Part shown: piece after piece, positions 62,048 to 64,000 of the stretch
Layout: the number at the start of each line of letters is the position of its first letter
Position numbering within the stretch: the stretch's first letter is position 1
DNA from: Paeniglutamicibacter psychrophenolicus
GTDB taxonomy: Bacteria; Actinomycetota; Actinomycetes; Actinomycetales; Micrococcaceae
Direction of reading: 5' to 3'
Length of the DNA: 64,000 bases
NCBI RefSeq assembly: GCF_030812255.1
Contig: NZ_JAUSSH010000006.1
Coordinates: forward strand, 124,001 to 188,000
The notes under the pieces: generated by a model
Told to the model about the DNA's origin: nothing
Seen by the model: the letters and a program-made list of their open reading frames with translations, nothing else
Databases searched by the model: none
Translations under genes and position numbers: made by a program

Positions 62048-62062
62048 GGTTCCGGCGGGTGC
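62024..62062 (-). terminator. Terminator of tRNA-Ala(CGC), overlapping the 3' end of the DUF4232-like gene
   Basis: 9-bp arms (62028-62036 with 62054-62062) followed on the minus strand by TTTT at 62024-62027. It starts 8 bp after the tRNA 3' end; its distal arm and T run lie within the convergent coding region that ends at 62047. Confidence 0.8.
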
Positions 62063-62069
62063 AGAAGTG

Positions 62070-62142
62070 TGGAGCATAGCGGAATCGAACCGCTGACCTC
62101 TTCGATGCGAACGAAGCGCTCTACCAACTGAGCTAATGCCCC
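62070..62142 (-). tRNA. tRNA-Ala(CGC)
   Basis: 73-nt cloverleaf on the minus strand: acceptor GGGGCAT with ATGCTCC, D arm AGCTCAGTTGGTAGAGC, anticodon stem CTTCG/CGAAG with loop TTCGCAT (anticodon CGC, reads GCG) and T loop TTCGATT. Discriminator A; CCA not encoded. Confidence 0.95.
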
Positions 62143-62220
62143 GTGTCATGGCTTGGAGCCGCAACATTTTCAGCCTAAACCCGCGACGACCCGCATGCAA
62201 AATCCTAGGGTGCCGGGTGC

Positions 62221-62439
62221 CTATTCCTCGTCGCCGTCGGCGGCCCCGGCCTCGATGGATTCGCGCGCCACGGTGTACTGGCGCTGGATGTAGGCTTCAA
62301 GTTCGCTGCGCTCCACCCGCCAGACCCCGCGACCGCCGATCTTGATGGCCGGCAGGTCGCCGCTGCGCACCAATGACCGCACCTGCGGCAGGTTTACATT
62401 CAACTCGTCGGCGACATCTTCTAGACGCATGAACCTCAT
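62221..62439 (-). CDS. Excisionase-type helix-turn-helix DNA-binding protein
   Basis: 72 residues. MerR/excisionase-like winged HTH: MRLEDVADELNVNLPQVRSL, VRSGDLPAIKIGGRGVWRVE, then RSELEAYIQRQYTVARES and an acidic tail. This single-domain type is a standing chromosomal gene in many actinobacteria (BldC-like proteins are similar), so it need not signal a mobile element even though a tRNA gene is next to it. ATG at 62439 or 62430 are equally possible starts; the frame is open to 62568 without homology. Confidence 0.8.
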   Translation of the reverse strand: MRFMRLEDVADELNVNLPQVRSLVRSGDLPAIKIGGRGVWRVERSELEAYIQRQYTVARESIEAGAADGDEE

Positions 62440-62548
62440 GTATTGAAGGCTACCCGTTTCCGGGTCACCAAGGCGGTCCAGGTCGCTTCTGTGGATAACG
62501 GATGCCGGTTTCACCGGGTTCGGGACCTCCCGGGGGCAAAAAACTAGA

Positions 62549-62591
62549 GTGGTCCGCGATGACTCCAAGTTTTGGAATCTTTGCGGACCAC
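62549..62591. repeat. Inverted repeat upstream of the HTH gene
   Basis: Perfect 9-bp arms GTGGTCCGC (62549-62557) and GCGGACCAC (62583-62591) with a nested TCCAA/TTGGA pair between. Role unknown. Confidence 0.55.
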
Positions 62592-62624
62592 CCTGACGTT
62601 TCGACCTGAGGCCTTGTGGGCCGG

Positions 62625-62659
62625 CCTGTAGCGCGGCCTGGATCCGGTCCCGCTACAGG
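62625..62659. repeat. Second inverted repeat in the HTH-Lrp gap
   Basis: Perfect 9-bp arms CCTGTAGCG (62625-62633) and CGCTACAGG (62651-62659). Role unknown. The rest of the gap becomes AT-rich towards the Lrp gene. Confidence 0.55.
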
Positions 62660-62794
62660 GGTCTGCTCCCCGTAGCTTGTGACCTTGGTTGAGCTTCTAA
62701 CAACCACTAAAGCAACAACCGGGCATACCGCGCAACACAGTTGGGTATCACTGATCATTTTGACTAACATGGAGTGGTAGCTACCGAACAACTT

Positions 62795-62807
62795 GGTCAG
62801 TCTGACC
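62795..62807 (+). promoter_or_regulatory. Candidate autoregulatory operator of the Lrp gene
   Basis: GGTCAG-T-CTGACC, a 13-bp palindrome 22-34 bp before the Lrp start. A TTGACT at 62760-62765 could be the -35 box of the same promoter. Confidence 0.5.
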
Positions 62808-62829
62808 GAACCTAGGCGAAGGAGCCGGA

Positions 62830-63306
62830 ATGACGCCGGAATCGTACCAACTGGATGATACGGACAGGCGCATCCTCTTGGCCCTGGACGAGGATCCCCG
62901 CGTTCCCACCATGATGCTGGCGCAGCGCCTGGGGTTGGCCCGAGGAACCGTCCAGACACGCATGGAACGCCTGGCCAGCTCCGGCGCCTTGCGCCCGAAC
63001 TCCAGCCGCGTGAAGCCGGCCTCGGTCGGACGCGGCGTCTCGGCCGTCGTCAGCGCCGAACTGGACCAGTCGCACCTGGAGGAAGCCATCGCCGCGTTGA
63101 GCCTCATTCCCGAGGTCCTGGAATGCGTGGCCCCGGCCGGGGACACCGACCTTTTGATCCGGGCCGTCGCCACCGATCCGGATGACCTCTACCGGGTCAG
63201 CGAGGAAATCCGGCTGTGCCCGGGAATCACCCGGACCTCCACCTCGATGATCCTGCGCGACGTGATTCCCTACCGAACCACCGCACTGCTCAACAACCTG
63301 AGCTAA
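62830..63306 (+). CDS. Lrp/AsnC-family transcriptional regulator
   Basis: 158 residues. N-terminal HTH (LDDTDRRILLALDEDPRVPT, MLAQRLGLARGTVQTRMERL) and a RAM effector domain with VLECVAPAGDTDLLIRAVAT. Such regulators respond to amino acids. GAAGGAGCCGGA before the ATG is a strong ribosome site. The RidA gene follows on the same strand after about 100 bp with a hairpin between, which suggests related amino-acid functions rather than a single transcript. Confidence 0.92.
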   Translation: MTPESYQLDDTDRRILLALDEDPRVPTMMLAQRLGLARGTVQTRMERLASSGALRPNSSRVKPASVGRGVSAVVSAELDQSHLEEAIAALSLIPEVLECVAPAGDTDLLIRAVATDPDDLYRVSEEIRLCPGITRTSTSMILRDVIPYRTTALLNNLS

Positions 63307-63323
63307 CCGGCCGAAACATGCCC

Positions 63324-63346
63324 GGCAATGTTCCGGTGACATTGCC
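63324..63346 (+). terminator. Hairpin between the Lrp and RidA genes
   Basis: 8-bp stem GGCAATGT/ACATTGCC (63324-63331, 63339-63346), loop 7 nt, with CTTTTT about 14 nt later. Probable weak terminator. Confidence 0.5.
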
Positions 63347-63412
63347 CTTGATGCCCTAGTCTTTTTCCGGGCGCCGTTTTGCCGTCCGCACCACATTTGA
63401 TTGAGGAGCATC

Positions 63413-63808
63413 ATGGGCACTTTGGGCCTTACGAACATCGACATTGCAGGCATCACCACCGAGGCAAGCCCGTTCCCGAGCGCCACCCGCGCCGGAGACC
63501 TGGTTTTCGTTTCCGGCATGGTCTCCAAGGACGAACACAAGGTCCTGGTCGGGGTCGGCGACATCTACGCGCAAACGGTCCAGACGCTCAAGAACCTGCG
63601 CACCGTCCTGGCCGCCTACGACCTCGGGCTCGATGCGGTCGCCACGGCCACGGTCTACATCAACGACGCGGCCATGGCCGGGGAATACAACCGCGCCTGG
63701 GTCGACACCTTCGGCAGCCACCGTCCCTCGCGTGCCACCATCGTTGCTCCGCTGCTCGCCCCCGAGCTGCTGGTCGAGGTCCAGGCCACCGCCTGGGCGG
63801 GCAAGTAG
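63413..63808 (+). CDS. RidA-family protein (enamine/imine deaminase type)
   Basis: 131 residues, a single YjgF/RidA domain: PFPSATRAGDLVFVSGMVSK, then DIYAQTVQTLKNLRTVLAAY and RPSRATIVAPLLAPELLVEV. RidA proteins hydrolyse reactive 2-aminoacrylate and other enamines formed by pyridoxal enzymes. The Arg in RPSRATI is in the usual place of the substrate-carboxylate Arg. GAGGAG four nt before the ATG at 63413 favours this start over one at 63401. Confidence 0.9.
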   Translation: MGTLGLTNIDIAGITTEASPFPSATRAGDLVFVSGMVSKDEHKVLVGVGDIYAQTVQTLKNLRTVLAAYDLGLDAVATATVYINDAAMAGEYNRAWVDTFGSHRPSRATIVAPLLAPELLVEVQATAWAGK

Positions 63809-63833
63809 CCACCCCGCAGGGCATGAAATTTCA

Positions 63834-63885
63834 GGGACACGAAGGGCCAAGCCCAACCATTGATTGAGCCGGTCCTTCGTGTCCC
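63834..63885. terminator. Inverted repeat after the RidA gene
   Basis: Perfect 12-bp arms (63834-63845 with 63874-63885) around a 28-nt loop, between the RidA stop codon and the convergent open frame at the right edge; it could serve both strands. Confidence 0.6.
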
Positions 63886-63888
63886 CCG

Positions 63889-64000
63889 TCAGGCTCGGGG
63901 ATACCCGGTCTCCGAGGGCCCAGGCTTCACGTCCTCGCCGATCACGGCCCCGGTGGCCTTGCCCAACCCGTGACGCGCGGGGAGCCTACTTCTCCACGGC
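63889..64000 (-). CDS. Possible C-terminal end of a gene running off the right edge
   Basis: An open minus-strand frame enters from the right edge and ends in TGA at 63889-63891; its last residues read GLGKATGAVIGEDVKPGPSE, then TGYPRA. Too short to identify. The placement behind a terminator-like hairpin is consistent with a gene end. Confidence 0.4.
   Translation of the reverse strand, partial: PWRSRLPARHGLGKATGAVIGEDVKPGPSETGYPRA

Noticed and set aside
62070-62439. tRNA-Ala next to an excisionase-like gene as the border of an integrated element
   Set aside because: No integrase, no repeated tRNA 3' end and no phage genes are seen; single-domain HTH proteins of this type are ordinary chromosomal genes in actinobacteria.

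Overview
The window reads as a chromosomal segment of a high-GC Gram-positive bacterium of the Micrococcaceae type (Arthrobacter, Paeniglutamicibacter or a close relative). The grounds are very high third-position GC, many GTG starts, clean AGGAGG-like ribosome sites, and a gene repertoire typical of soil actinobacteria: a DUF222/HNH protein, a PucR-type regulator, a long PutA without a DNA-binding domain, an MHS transporter, a NarL-type two-component system with a drug-type ABC exporter, and a DUF4282 protein. The genus is inferred. No insertion sequence, prophage, CRISPR array or replication origin was seen.

Layout. 0-6.1 kb: the end of a very long X-X-X-Leu-X-X-Gly heptad-repeat membrane protein, a glutathione peroxidase, meso-diaminopimelate dehydrogenase with a perfect terminator, an ABM-domain membrane protein and a DUF222/HNH protein. 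6.2-14.0 kb: a catabolic cluster made of a PucR-type regulator divergent from an MHS-family transporter, a thiamine-diphosphate enzyme, a YtcJ-like amidohydrolase and an M20-type carbamoylase or amidase; its substrate is not evident. A decayed fragment of an NmrA-like dehydrogenase abuts the regulator, and an intact relative lies at 14.0-14.9 kb. 15.4-24.5 kb: a complete-looking sialic acid (or related amino sugar) uptake and catabolism locus, with a binding protein, a permease, a fused permease-ATPase, an ATPase, an aldolase, a ROK kinase and NanE, divergent from a FadR-type regulator with a palindromic operator candidate between them. Two intercistronic hairpins punctuate the operon.

24.5-36.1 kb: a thioesterase, an MFS exporter, a secreted lipoprotein and PKD-like pair of visibly lower GC, a VOC protein, a gene-poor stretch with a gene remnant, a GH15 enzyme, a histidine kinase/response regulator pair followed by a NatAB-type ABC exporter, and a VapBC toxin-antitoxin pair. 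36.2-42.7 kb: proline use, with type-B-like PutA, a divergent LysR regulator and the PutP symporter. 42.8-46.8 kb: a DUF4282 protein, an S10 peptidase, an SRPBCC-epimerase fusion and an O6-alkylguanine repair protein. 46.8-50.2 kb: galactose catabolism (DeoR regulator, galT, galK).

50.2-64 kb: a secreted polysaccharide deacetylase with two SH3 domains carrying a 149-bp perfect DNA repeat, tRNA-Ala(GGC), a TetR regulator and an MFS exporter, a ferredoxin-reductase-like flavoprotein, an EEP-family protein, an AlkB-like dioxygenase, N5-(carboxyethyl)ornithine synthase, three small membrane proteins, a hemerythrin-like protein, a DUF4232-like membrane protein, tRNA-Ala(CGC), an excisionase-type HTH protein, and an Lrp regulator with a RidA protein. 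Overall the window is dominated by nutrient-scavenging modules (sialic acid, proline, galactose and one unassigned nitrogenous or carboxylic substrate), each with its own local regulator.
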